NCBI GenBank assembly: GCA_046155815.1
Contig: JBJXFY010000327.1
Location: 1-8,406 of the forward strand
Source: JBJXFY01 sp046155815
Lineage (GTDB): Bacteria > Verrucomicrobiota > Verrucomicrobiia > Limisphaerales > CAIMTB01
Length of the DNA stretch: 8,406 bases
Direction: 5' to 3'
A model generated the notes under the pieces. The model ran no database searches and was not told the DNA's origin. It saw only the letters and a program-made list of their open reading frames with translations. Below are positions 1-6,983 of this stretch, piece by piece. The position numbers and the translations under genes are program-made. How positions within the stretch are numbered: position 1 is the first letter of the stretch; each line of letters opens with the position of its first letter.

Positions 1-1
1 T

Positions 2-30
2 GCCCGCTCGCACCCCGGATGCGGGCGGGC
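2..30. terminator. GC-rich hairpin at left edge, terminator-like
   Basis: Arms 2-12 and 20-30 pair over 11 positions (one T-G wobble at 8/24) around a 7-nt loop. The plus-strand sequence after it begins TTGCC and has no real T-run, so it is a weak candidate for an intrinsic terminator of a gene lying left of the window. Its partner gene cannot be seen. Confidence 0.3.
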
Positions 31-253
31 TTGCCGGCCGGATCCAGGCAGCGGAGGACGCGGCCTCATTTCGCGCGACATACCCACGCGGAAACGGATG
101 GGTGAAAGGCTGTCGCCCTGTACTCGCGGCAGGATGCCGCCGCCCGCCGCCGCGCTGTCCCGCGGCAGGGCACGGTCTCCGGCCGCGCCGGCCGGTTCGG
201 AGAACCGGCCCTGCCCATAGCCGGGCATCGCCGGGGCTAAGAACGGACGAGCT
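31..253. other. Intergenic stretch without a supported gene
   Basis: Together with the edge hairpin, about 250 bases precede the stop codon of the MFS gene. Open frames here have no ribosome-binding site, no recognisable domain and run into the antisense of the MFS gene. The only clear structure is the nested inverted repeat at 164-216. Confidence 0.5.
164..216. repeat. Nested inverted repeat downstream of MFS gene
   Basis: A perfect 9-bp stem (GGCCGGTTC at 190-198 with GAACCGGCC at 202-210, loop GGA) sits inside a wider imperfect inverted repeat: 164-182 resembles the reverse complement of 198-216, both carrying GGCAGGGC and CTCCG blocks. It lies about 45 bp past the MFS stop codon on the minus strand. 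No T-run follows on either strand, so it may be a REP-like intergenic palindrome or a non-canonical transcript end rather than a standard terminator. Confidence 0.45.
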
Positions 254-1474
254 TCAGGCCGGTGAGGCGGCCGGGGCCTGGCTTTCCACCGGCTGGACCC
301 GCCGGGCGATCCAGAGCGAGAGAAGGTTCGCCACCAGCGCGAGCCAGCCGAGCCAGCCGTAGCCCTCGAGGGGACCGGCCGGCGACCGGGTCACGAGCCA
401 GCCGCCGAGCGCGGAGGTCGCGCCGCTGACGAGGTCGCGCACACAGCTGTTCAGGCTGAGGAACGCGCCGCGCCGCGCGGCCGGCACGGCGAGCGTCATG
501 ATCGCCTGGCCCGGCACCCACCGGCCGCTGGCGAAGACGAAGAACGCTCCGGCCAGCGCCAGCACCGCCGCCAGCGGCAGGGTTCCGGCGTGGGAGATCG
601 CCAGCGTCACGACGCTCGCCACGATCACCATGACGGTGAAGACCCGCACGCGCCCGAGCCGGTCCGCCAGCCGGCCGACCCGCGGCGAGGTGAAGGCCGT
701 CAGCACGCCGCCCACGAGGTACACGAGAAAGAGGTGGCCCTCGGCGACGCCGGCATTGGCGACGAGGTACGGCGACATCAGCGGGATGATGAGGAAATGC
801 CCGAAGACCATCGCCGCCATGAGGCCCATGGCGCGCAGCGCATTGCCGTCCGCGAGCAGGGTGAAGAGCGGCCGCAGCGACAGGTCCGTGGGCGGTCCGG
901 CGGCGAGGTGGCCGCGCATCGGCGGCAGGCAGCGCCACGCCTGCAGCCAGATCAGCGCGGAGATCCCGGCGAGCAGCCAGAAGGGCGTCTCCCAGCGGAA
1001 CCGCTGGGCGAGGAACAGCCCGAACGGCACGCCCACCGCCGAGGCGAGCGAGAAGGCGGTCATCACGAGGCCGATGCCCGCGGCGCGGCGTCCCGGCGGT
1101 ACGACGTCGCTCACCGCCGCCAGCACGAGCGCGCCGCACACGCCGCCGAAGGCGCCGCAGACCGCGCGGGCCGCGAGCAGCGCGACGTGGGTGTGGGCCA
1201 GCGCGCAGGCGAGCGTGCCGGCGACGAAGCCCGCGTAGGTCGCCAGCAGCAGCGTCCGGCGGTCGTACCGGTCAATGAACGGCACCGCCGCCAGCCCGAC
1301 GGCCCCGGCCGCGAGCGTGTAGGCCGAGACCAGCCAGCTGAACGCCGCCGGCCCCACGCCCAGATCCCGCATGAGCTGCGGCCCCAGCGGCATCAGGATC
1401 ATGAAATCCATGATGTGCGTGAAGTTCACGGCCGCGAGGAGCAGCAGCAGCGAACGCTCGGAGACGGGCTTCAT
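254..1474 (-). CDS. MFS transporter (drug/sugar efflux-like, 12 TM)
   Basis: Predicted inner-membrane secondary transporter of 406 residues, a usual length for a 12-helix major facilitator. Hydrophobic segments run through the whole protein, starting at about residue 8. The loop between helices 2 and 3 carries the family motif A as IDRYDRR (67-73), and a second copy-like loop, SPRVGRLADRLGR (263-275), sits at the equivalent place in the C-terminal half. Helix 5 holds a GVPFG segment (148-152) reminiscent of the antiporter motif. The overall pattern resembles AraJ/DHA1-type efflux proteins, but the substrate cannot be read from sequence. The start at 1474 (MKPVSERSLL) was preferred over an upstream ATG at 1552 because the extra 26 residues are polar, unlike a transporter N-terminus. 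No clear Shine-Dalgarno is seen. The gene is 135 bp downstream of the DUF5069 gene on the same strand, so co-transcription is possible but not shown. Confidence 0.88.
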   Translation of the reverse strand: MKPVSERSLLLLLAAVNFTHIMDFMILMPLGPQLMRDLGVGPAAFSWLVSAYTLAAGAVGLAAVPFIDRYDRRTLLLATYAGFVAGTLACALAHTHVALLAARAVCGAFGGVCGALVLAAVSDVVPPGRRAAGIGLVMTAFSLASAVGVPFGLFLAQRFRWETPFWLLAGISALIWLQAWRCLPPMRGHLAAGPPTDLSLRPLFTLLADGNALRAMGLMAAMVFGHFLIIPLMSPYLVANAGVAEGHLFLVYLVGGVLTAFTSPRVGRLADRLGRVRVFTVMVIVASVVTLAISHAGTLPLAAVLALAGAFFVFASGRWVPGQAIMTLAVPAARRGAFLSLNSCVRDLVSGATSALGGWLVTRSPAGPLEGYGWLGWLALVANLLSLWIARRVQPVESQAPAASPA

Positions 1475-1609
1475 GCGGGCGGTGGAGACTCTACCGGGAA
1501 CCCCGGATTGAACAGCGAAGCAGCGAGACGCGAAGCTGCCCGGACAAATCATGGCGACTCCGCTGCGGCCGGGCGGCCCCTCGGTGGCCGGCTGCCGCGT
1601 TCAACCGCT

Positions 1610-2071
1610 TCACGCCCGGCCGCCGAAGGTCACATGGTCGTCGAGGTCGAGCAGGTCGGCCCAGGTCTTGATGTCCTCGCGGGTGGTCGAGAGCTTGGCC
1701 ACCGCCTCGGCGAAGTACTGGAGCGTCTCGGCGTCGCTGTCGGGGCCGCGGCGGTCGTGGTAGTCGGACCACTGCTGGATCTCCCAGGGCGTGCGCTTGA
1801 GGGGGGCTTGCTCCTGGATCCACGCGAGGACCTCGCCGTCGCCCTTGCCGGCGGCGAGCTGGGCCTTGAGCGCCTCGGGATCAATGCCGGTGAAGCGGAT
1901 GAAGTGCTGGTCCAGCGGGCAGGCGTAGTGGTACTCGCCGTTCCTTCCGGCAAGCGTGGCGCGGCCCTTGTCGAGCAGGCGTGGCAGCAATGCGTAGCCG
2001 CCGAGGCGGCAGCGCGGACTGCGCGGCGGGCGCTGGGTCAGGTCGGTGAGGTGGGCGCTCGTGGTGCTCAT
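1610..2071 (-). CDS. DUF5069 domain-containing protein
   Basis: A 153-residue soluble protein recognised as a DUF5069 member. The N-terminal signature is LTDLTQRPPRSPRCRLGGY (8-26), followed by LLPRLLDKGRATLAGRNGEY (28-47) and a YACPLDQHFIRF block (49-60). The C-terminal half is helical with a WIQEQ segment (84-88) and a tryptophan/aspartate-rich stretch near 96-106. The family is common in Verrucomicrobiota and some other environmental bacteria; I know of no established function. Length fits the family and both ends appear intact. It starts at an ATG with no evident Shine-Dalgarno. It lies between the transglutaminase gene (141 bp upstream) and the MFS gene (135 bp downstream), all on the minus strand; this does not define a function. 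Confidence 0.85.
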   Translation of the reverse strand: MSTTSAHLTDLTQRPPRSPRCRLGGYALLPRLLDKGRATLAGRNGEYHYACPLDQHFIRFTGIDPEALKAQLAAGKGDGEVLAWIQEQAPLKRTPWEIQQWSDYHDRRGPDSDAETLQYFAEAVAKLSTTREDIKTWADLLDLDDHVTFGGRA

Positions 2072-2130
2072 GGCGAAAAATGGCGGACGATTTGCGGCGG
2101 AGCCGGCCGGCGCGCTTACCGTGCCGGACG

Positions 2131-2165
2131 GCCGCCGTCCACCGCGCGGCCAAGCGGACGGCGGC
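2131..2165. terminator. Long-stem hairpin after transglutaminase gene
   Basis: A perfect 10-bp stem, GCCGCCGTCC at 2131-2140 with GGACGGCGGC at 2156-2165, encloses a 15-nt loop. It is about 48 bp past the stop codon of the minus-strand transglutaminase gene and 60 bp before the DUF5069 start. There is no T-tract on the minus-strand side, so intrinsic termination is uncertain. Confidence 0.35.
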
Positions 2166-2212
2166 GGCCGTGCGGTCCTCGTTTTCGTTCGCCGATCCGG
2201 CGGCCGGCCCCG

Positions 2213-5200
2213 TCAGCACCTCCGCAGATCCAGCGTGAACGGGAAGTCCGGGTTCTCGGGAGCGCGGCGGGGCTTCAGCGGGCCGGGCGTGTGGCCGTGG
2301 CGGAAGAAGCGCGACAACCGGCGGCTCTCGGCCTCGTAGGAATTCACCGGGAAGGTGTCGTAGCTCCGTCCACCCGGATGGGTGACGTGGTAGGTGCAGC
2401 CGCCCACGGAGCGGCCATTCCAAGTGTCCACCACGTCAAAGACCAGCGGCGCATGGACGCCGATCGTGGGCTGGAGGCAGTTTGCGGGCTGCCACGCACG
2501 GTAGCGCACGCCGGCGACGTGCTCGCCGTTCGTGCCGGTGGGATGCAACGGCAGCGCGGTGCCGCCGACGCAGACGACGTGCCGGCCGTCCACCACGCCG
2601 CGGACCTTCACCTGCACGCGCTCGAGGGAGGAGTCCACGTAGCGCACGGTGCCGCCGGGCGCGCCCTCCTCCCCGAGGACGTGCCAGGGTTCGAGGGCCT
2701 GGCGGACCTCGAGATGGAGGTTGCGGACCTCGAGGTCGCCCACCTGCGGGAAGCGGAACTCGAGGTGCGGGGCGAACCAGTCGTCGCGCATCGGGTAGCC
2801 GTGCGCGCGCAGGTCGCCGAGCACGTCGGTCAGGTCATCCCAGACGAAATGCGGGAGCATCCAGCGGTCGTGGATGTCGGAGCCCCAGCGGACGAGGCCC
2901 TGCGTGTACGGCTTCTGCCAGAAGCGGGCGATGAGCGTCCGCAGCAGGAGCTGCTGGGCGAGGCTCATGCGGGCGTGCGGCGGCATCTCGAAGGCGCGCA
3001 GCTCAAGCAGGCCGAGCCGGCCGCTGGCGGTGTCGGGCGAATAGAGCTTGTCGATGCAGAACTCGGCGCGGTGCGTGTTGCCGGTGGCGTCCACGAGCAG
3101 GTGGCGGAAGAGCCGGTCCACCAGCCACGGCGGCACCAGGCCGAAGTCGGGCACCTGGCGGAAGGCGACCTCGAGCTCGTACAGGGAGTCGTTGCGCGCC
3201 TCGTCCACGCGTGGGCTCTGGCTGGTGGGGCCGATGAAGAGGCTGCTGAAGAGGTACGAGAGGGACGGGTGGTTCTGCCAGTAGGCGAGCAGCGAGCGCA
3301 GCAGGTCCGGCCGGCGGAGCAGGGGGGAGTCGGCCGCCGTGGCGCCGCCGATGACGATATGGTTGCCGCCGCCGGTACCGGTGTGGCGGCCGTCCACCAT
3401 GAACTTCTCCGTGCCGAGCCGTGCCTGCCGGGCGTCCTCGTACAGGCCCTCGGTGTTGGCGACCATCTCGGGCCAGGACTGCGCGGGGTGGATGTTCACC
3501 TCGATGACGCCGGGGTCGGGCGTGACCTTGATGACGTTCAGCCGGGGATCGTGCGGCGGCGTGTAGCCTTCGATGATGACCGGAAAGTTCAACGCCGCCG
3601 CCGTGTCCTCCACCGCGGCCACGCAGTCGAGGTAGTCCTCGAGCGTCTCCGTGGGCGGCATGAAGACGTGCAGCCGGCCGAAGCGCGGCTCGACGCACAC
3701 GCCGGTGCGGATGATCCACGAGGCGGATTCGCCGCGCTGCGGCGGTCGCGCCGCGCCGCGTTCCACGCCGGGCAGTCCCTGCTCGCGGAAGCCCGCGGGG
3801 GCCCGGCGGCTTGCCGCGCCCGGCGCGCCGCGCAGGAAGGCCTGTCGCGGCGGCAGCGGTGGGCGCGGCTCCTGCGGGTCCGGCTCGTTCGCGTAGGGAT
3901 AGTCGCCCTCGCTGACCCAGGGGATGGAATCCAGCGGCAGGCGGAAGCCCATCGAGGAGTCGCCGGGGATCAAGTAGCACCGCTCCGGCCGCAGGAACCA
4001 CGGGCCGCTGAACCACCGGCGGCCCTCGGGCGCGAACTCCCGCCGCAGCGGCAGCACGTAGCCCACGACGCGGTCCAACCCCTGTTCGAAGACCTTGGCC
4101 AGACGGGCGCGATCCTCCTCGTTGGCGAGGTTGGACTTGAAGGGGTCCACGTTGGTCGGCAGGCGGCGCTCCTTCCAGAGGTAGTACCAGGCATCCTCGT
4201 AGCCGGGCAGGATCCACTTTCCGCCGCAGCCAAGCCGTTCGGCGAGCGCCCCAATGAATCGCTCGGCCAGCTCTGCGTGGTGACCGTAATTCTTCGTCTC
4301 GAGGGCCAGCAGGTCCTCGTTTTTCCAGACAGGCTCCCCGTCCTTGCGCCAGTAGCAGCCGAAAGCCCAGCGGGGCAGGGATTCGCCGGGGTACCACTTG
4401 CCCTGGCCGAAGTGCAGCAGCGCGCCTTTCGAAAAGCGCCGTTTCAGCCGGCGCATCAGGTCGTCCGCCAGCCGGCGCTTGGTCGGGCCGAGCGCGAGCG
4501 TGTTCCACTCCGCGCCGTCCATGTCATCAACGCTTACGAACGTGGGCTCGCCGCCCATGGTCAGCCGGCAGTCGTGCCGCTTGAGGTCGGCGTCCACCTG
4601 GTGGCCGAGCCGCTCGATCTCCCGCCACTCCTCGTCGGTGTAGGGCAGCGTGACGCGCGGGGATTCGAAGACCCGCGTCACCTTCATCTCCACGGAGAAC
4701 TCGCATTTCGCCTCGTCCACGATGCCGCTGATGGGCGCGGCGCCCTGCGGGTCCGGCGTGGCCGCCAGCGGGATGTGGCCCTCGCCCGCGAGCAGGCCGC
4801 TCGTCGGGTCGAGCCCGATCCAGCCCGCGCCCGGCAGGTACACCTCCGTCCACGCGTGCAGGTCGGTGAAGTCGCTTTCCGTGCCGCTCGGGCCGTCAAG
4901 CGACTTCTGGTCCGGCTTGAGCTGGATGAGGTAGCCGCTCACGAAGCGCGCGGCGAGGCCGCAGTGGCGCAGGAGCTGGCAGAGCAGCCAGGCCGAGTCG
5001 CGGCACGAGCCGCTGGCCTTACCCAGCGTCTCCTCCGGCGTCTGCACGCCCGGCTCGAGGCGGATCAGGTACTTGATCTGCTGCCAGAGCCGGCGGTTCA
5101 CGCTGACCAGGAAGTCAATCGTCCTCGGCCGGCCGTCGCCCGTTGCGCCGCCGACGTACTCGGCCAGCACGGCCCCGCGCAGCGCGGCGAGCCTGGGCGT

Positions 5201-5569
5201 CAGCTCGCCCAGGAGTTGGAAGGGCTCCAGCTCATGATCCAGTGCTTGGTCGTAGGCGAAGGGGAAGCGCTCCGCCGCCGGTTCAAGGAAGAAGTCGAAC
5301 GGGTTGAAGACCGCCATCTCGGCCACGAGGTCCACCTCGACCACGAACTCGGTCGTCGGTTCCGGGAAGACGAGACGGGCGAGGAAGTTGGACTGTGGGT
5401 CCTGTTGCCAGTTGATGAAATGCCCCGTCGGCAGCACGCGCAGCGAGTAGCCCAGAATGCGCGTGCGGGCATGCGGCGCGGGGCGGAGCCGGACGATCTG
5501 GGGGCCAAGGTTGACCGGGCGATCGTAGCGGTAATGGGTGCGGTGATGGAGGGCGACGTGGATGGCCAT
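2213..5569 (-). CDS. Transglutaminase-like / DUF2126 two-domain protein
   Basis: An 1118-residue, probably cytoplasmic enzyme (no signal peptide or membrane segment). Residues 1-95 match the bacterial transglutaminase N-terminal region (HHRTHYRYDRPVNLGPQIVRL at 8-28, in shortened form HYRYDRP). The transglutaminase core spans about 150-275 with a full catalytic triad: Cys189 in SCRDSAW, His238 in DLHAWTEVYLP and Asp254 in GLDPTSG. From about 330 to the end is a DUF2126 region, listed in Pfam as a putative amidoligase, with RLTMGGEPTFVSVDD near 335-348 and a glycine-rich HTGTGGGNHIVIGG block near 730-743. A Pro/Arg/Gly-rich segment near 563-615 looks like a flexible linker. Length is typical for this architecture, and nothing is truncated. 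In other genomes such genes often neighbour circularly permuted ATP-grasp and alpha-E proteins, suggesting peptide or amide-bond chemistry; none is seen here. The substrate is unknown. The start ATG at 5569 begins the conserved MAIHVALHHRTHYRY segment; the leader is pyrimidine-rich without a Shine-Dalgarno. Confidence 0.93.
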   Translation of the reverse strand: MAIHVALHHRTHYRYDRPVNLGPQIVRLRPAPHARTRILGYSLRVLPTGHFINWQQDPQSNFLARLVFPEPTTEFVVEVDLVAEMAVFNPFDFFLEPAAERFPFAYDQALDHELEPFQLLGELTPRLAALRGAVLAEYVGGATGDGRPRTIDFLVSVNRRLWQQIKYLIRLEPGVQTPEETLGKASGSCRDSAWLLCQLLRHCGLAARFVSGYLIQLKPDQKSLDGPSGTESDFTDLHAWTEVYLPGAGWIGLDPTSGLLAGEGHIPLAATPDPQGAAPISGIVDEAKCEFSVEMKVTRVFESPRVTLPYTDEEWREIERLGHQVDADLKRHDCRLTMGGEPTFVSVDDMDGAEWNTLALGPTKRRLADDLMRRLKRRFSKGALLHFGQGKWYPGESLPRWAFGCYWRKDGEPVWKNEDLLALETKNYGHHAELAERFIGALAERLGCGGKWILPGYEDAWYYLWKERRLPTNVDPFKSNLANEEDRARLAKVFEQGLDRVVGYVLPLRREFAPEGRRWFSGPWFLRPERCYLIPGDSSMGFRLPLDSIPWVSEGDYPYANEPDPQEPRPPLPPRQAFLRGAPGAASRRAPAGFREQGLPGVERGAARPPQRGESASWIIRTGVCVEPRFGRLHVFMPPTETLEDYLDCVAAVEDTAAALNFPVIIEGYTPPHDPRLNVIKVTPDPGVIEVNIHPAQSWPEMVANTEGLYEDARQARLGTEKFMVDGRHTGTGGGNHIVIGGATAADSPLLRRPDLLRSLLAYWQNHPSLSYLFSSLFIGPTSQSPRVDEARNDSLYELEVAFRQVPDFGLVPPWLVDRLFRHLLVDATGNTHRAEFCIDKLYSPDTASGRLGLLELRAFEMPPHARMSLAQQLLLRTLIARFWQKPYTQGLVRWGSDIHDRWMLPHFVWDDLTDVLGDLRAHGYPMRDDWFAPHLEFRFPQVGDLEVRNLHLEVRQALEPWHVLGEEGAPGGTVRYVDSSLERVQVKVRGVVDGRHVVCVGGTALPLHPTGTNGEHVAGVRYRAWQPANCLQPTIGVHAPLVFDVVDTWNGRSVGGCTYHVTHPGGRSYDTFPVNSYEAESRRLSRFFRHGHTPGPLKPRRAPENPDFPFTLDLRRC

Positions 5570-5786
5570 GTTGGAGAAGGGAGCGGATGGGGTGGGGGAC
5601 GACGCCGGGATCCGAACGGCTCTCTAAAGGGTCTGTAGTAATCCGCCCCGGTTCCGTCAAATGAACGTCCCGTCACGCCGCCTGAATCCTCTTCATGGAA
5701 GCTCCCACGGCCAAACGAGCGGGTCATGTCCGGATCCCCGGCGATAAGCCAGTGACCGGGGCGGAAAGTCACGCGAGGGAGGAAAG
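5570..5786. other. Intergenic leader between transglutaminase gene and tRNA scar
   Basis: No gene is supported in these 217 bases. They hold the likely promoter and leader of the transglutaminase gene (minus strand). Just downstream of the tRNA remnant, when read on the minus strand, is a CCCCGG/CCGGGG inverted repeat (5736-5741 with 5756-5761, 14-nt loop), which could be the former 3' processing or termination region of the tRNA. Confidence 0.45.
5632..5660 (-). promoter_or_regulatory. Possible sigma70-type promoter for transglutaminase gene
   Basis: On the minus strand TTGACG (5660-5655) is followed after 17 bp by TACAGA (5637-5632). The -35 matches the consensus at 5 of 6 positions, the -10 only at 3 of 6. 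It would give a leader of about 55 nt before the ATG at 5569. This rests on pattern matching only. Confidence 0.28.
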
Positions 5787-5809
5787 TGGTCGGGACGACA
5801 GGATTTGAA
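5787..5809 (-). other. tRNA 3'-end remnant (tRNA-Pro-like), attachment-site core
   Basis: Read on the minus strand this is a T-loop TTCAAAT, the 3' T-stem strand CCTGT, an acceptor strand CGTCCCG, discriminator A and an encoded CCA. The order and spacing are exactly those of a tRNA 3' end and closely resemble bacterial tRNA-Pro. The 5' T-stem strand and the rest of the cloverleaf are absent: upstream is CCAGAAAAAC. Integrative elements using tyrosine recombinases commonly cross over in this part of a tRNA and leave such a copy at one junction. The site lies 20 bp past the stop codon of the first element gene. Assignment to Pro rather than another isoacceptor is tentative. Confidence 0.72.
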
Positions 5810-5828
5810 GTTTTTCTGGAACGGGGCA

Positions 5829-6116
5829 TTAGCGGCGGCCCTTGGCGGGCTTCAGTTCCTTGAGTTCGCGTCCGAACGTGTCGGGAAATCGGAACTCCAA
5901 CGGCATCTCAAACCGGTCCCCGTTCTCCGCTATGCACCGCAGGCCGGCCTTCAGGATGGTCGTCATCAAGACCGACTCGCTGATAGTCGGCAGCTCGCCC
6001 ACCACGCGCTCGAGCGTGCGACCGTCCTGTTCGTCCAGGTACACGCGGACCTGCTTCCTTTTTAGCGGGGCGGAACTCACCACCCGAATGATGTCGCAAG
6101 TGGCAGATGTCGTCAC
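5829..6116 (-). CDS. Small ribbon-helix-helix-like DNA-binding protein
   Basis: A 95-residue protein whose middle fits a ribbon-helix-helix fold: a basic beta strand KQVRVYLDEQ (21-30), a helix around 31-41, a turn at PTISE, and a second helix around 46-64. Such proteins bind DNA as dimers through the strand and usually repress their own or neighbouring genes. The remaining C-terminal 30 residues (FEMPLEFRFPDTFG and a Lys/Arg-rich tail) are not recognised. It is transcribed divergently from the winged-helix-like gene across a short region full of TGTCA-type boxes, so it is a good candidate regulator of that promoter. The start is uncertain: a GTG at 6116 gives this length, while GTGs at 6083 or 6080 would put the strand nearer the N-terminus and leave more room for operators. 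It is the last element gene before the attachment site. Confidence 0.62.
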   Translation of the reverse strand: MTTSATCDIIRVVSSAPLKRKQVRVYLDEQDGRTLERVVGELPTISESVLMTTILKAGLRCIAENGDRFEMPLEFRFPDTFGRELKELKPAKGRR

Positions 6117-6168
6117 GGATTGTCATTGACGTTGATTGGCGCAGATGTCATCAAGTGTCACGTCGCCC
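6083..6168. promoter_or_regulatory. Divergent promoter/operator region with repeated TGTCA boxes
   Basis: GCAGATGTCGTCA (6103-6115) and GCAGATGTCATCA (6141-6153) form a 12/13 direct repeat 38 bp apart. Between them lies GTCATTGAC (6122-6130), an inverted repeat with a one-base centre, overlapping a possible -35 box TTGACG (6127-6132). Further related boxes are ATGTCG near 6091 and TGTCACG near 6157. The layout suits operators bound by one or both flanking regulators. No convincing -10 hexamer is seen, so exact promoter positions are open. Confidence 0.5.
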
Positions 6169-6513
6169 ATGACTAAAGCCTATCGCCCCTCCGAAGACGT
6201 TCTGACGATACACCAGATTGTGGTGCCGCGGAAGGTGGACTCGCGCACGGTCCGCCGCTGGATCGTGGCCACGGGCCTGCAGCCCGCCTCCTTCCGAGGC
6301 ATGGCTCCGGTCTACTCCGCCGAGCAGTTGCGCGAGCTGGACGCGGCTGTCCTGCGCATGAAGCTCGACGAACACCGCCGCCGCATCGAGGGCGGCCGGC
6401 GCGGCGCGCTCCGCCGCTACGCCCGCGCCCGCGCCGGCGTGGACGCGGACGGCATCATCACCGTGGCGGAGGCCAAGCGCCGCGCCCGCTCCAAGAAGGG
6501 AGGCCGCCCGTGA
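6169..6513 (+). CDS. MerR/excisionase-like winged-helix protein
   Basis: A 114-residue basic protein. Residues 11-35 (VLTIHQIVVPRKVDSRTVRRW, then IVATG) read as a helix-turn-helix, followed by a short wing-like stretch (36-50, FRGMAPVYS) and then a leucine/arginine helix (51-75). This resembles small MerR-type or excisionase-type DNA-binding proteins of mobile elements. The last 40 residues are strongly Arg/Lys-rich and end in RARSKKGGRP. It is the first gene of the plus-strand operon and divergent from the ribbon-helix-helix gene, so it is a likely switch or directionality factor. The start at 6169 was chosen because the preceding in-frame codons (from ATG 6145 or TTG 6136) cover the operator-like repeats and use codons atypical for this GC-rich window; 6145 remains possible. 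No Shine-Dalgarno is visible, which would fit a leaderless or short-leader transcript. Confidence 0.68.
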   Translation: MTKAYRPSEDVLTIHQIVVPRKVDSRTVRRWIVATGLQPASFRGMAPVYSAEQLRELDAAVLRMKLDEHRRRIEGGRRGALRRYARARAGVDADGIITVAEAKRRARSKKGGRP

Positions 6514-6755
6514 ATGCCGAGACCGACGAACCCACGCCGGCGGAGCTGGCGGAGCAAGCGCTCGACATCGCTCAGCGGCTGGCGCTCTGGGCCGAGAGCG
6601 ACCTGCGTCATCTCAAGGACCTGATCCGCTCGCAGACCAAGTACCAGCACGGCCTCAAACGCAGCGCCCGCGCCTACATGGTCCAGTGCAAGATCGAGGG
6701 AGTCCTCGACGCGGTGGAGTACGCGCTCGACTTCCTGGAAGGAGGCCAGCCGTGA
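6510..6755 (+). CDS. Small helical protein of unknown function
   Basis: An 81-residue protein that I do not recognise. It is acidic at the N-terminus and predicted to be almost all helix (PAELAEQALDIAQRLALWAES, shortened core LAEQALDIAQRLALW at 13-27; then a charged helix to about 45 and another near 55-78). The GTG start overlaps the preceding stop codon by 4 bp (GTGA) and has a good ribosome-binding site, AAGGGAGG, at 6495-6502. This coupling plus G/C-rich third positions supports that it is expressed. No signal peptide or membrane segment is present. Confidence 0.72.
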   Translation: MNAETDEPTPAELAEQALDIAQRLALWAESDLRHLKDLIRSQTKYQHGLKRSARAYMVQCKIEGVLDAVEYALDFLEGGQP

Positions 6756-6973
6756 AATGGACCTTCGTCGTGGACGTGGTGATCGAGGCGGATCCGGTCT
6801 CCGACGAGTCGGCGCTGGCCGCCGCCTGCCAGATCTCCGACTGGATCGGCCTCGGCCTGGCGGCGCGCCTTCGCGCGCAGCACCCGGACTTACCCGCCTT
6901 GATCGGCGTGCGCCCCGTCACGGAGATCCCCCCAGCCCATGAAGACCCAAAAACAGAACGGCCGGCGCTGTAA
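6752..6973 (+). CDS. Small protein of unknown function
   Basis: A 73-residue protein without a recognised domain. It opens with a beta-like strand WTFVVDVVIEA (3-13), followed by a long helix (about 17-43, containing ISDWIGLGLAARLRAQ) and a proline-rich charged tail. The GTG start at 6752 overlaps the previous stop as GTGA and is preceded by a strong AAGGAGG at 6738-6744; an upstream ATG at 6686 in this frame is rejected because it would overlap the neighbour by 70 bp and ignore this site. The stop codon TAA lies in the loop of the hairpin at 6958-6983. Confidence 0.7.
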   Translation: MKWTFVVDVVIEADPVSDESALAAACQISDWIGLGLAARLRAQHPDLPALIGVRPVTEIPPAHEDPKTERPAL

Positions 6974-6983
6974 CGCCGGCCGT
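6958..6983. terminator. Perfect 10-bp hairpin around a stop codon
   Basis: ACGGCCGGCG (6958-6967) pairs perfectly with CGCCGGCCGT (6974-6983) around the loop CTGTAA, which contains the stop codon of the 73-residue gene. On the plus strand no T-run follows. On the minus strand the stem is followed by TTCTGTTTTT, giving a fair intrinsic-terminator shape for antisense transcription. On the plus strand it may act as an attenuator or as a 3' end that separates the first three element genes from the rest. Confidence 0.55.

Noticed and set aside
102..362. Plus-strand 86-codon frame near the left edge
   Set aside because: It runs into the antisense of the MFS gene, has no ribosome-binding site and its product is a Pro/Arg/Gly-rich low-complexity sequence.
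5594..5625. Second tRNA-like T-arm on the minus strand (TTCGGAT followed by CCCGGCGTCGTCCCCC)
   Set aside because: The T-loop-like part looks right, but the 5' strand (AGCCG) does not pair with the 3' strand (CCCGG), no cloverleaf can be made from the sequence upstream, and the end reads ACCCC rather than CCA. It is more likely leader sequence of the transglutaminase gene.
590..5638. A plus-strand open frame of 1682 codons antisense to the MFS, DUF5069 and transglutaminase genes
   Set aside because: It overlaps three genes with clear domains on the other strand, its product is Arg/His/Glu/Ala-rich without any recognisable domain, and stop-free antisense frames are expected where third codon positions are almost always G or C.
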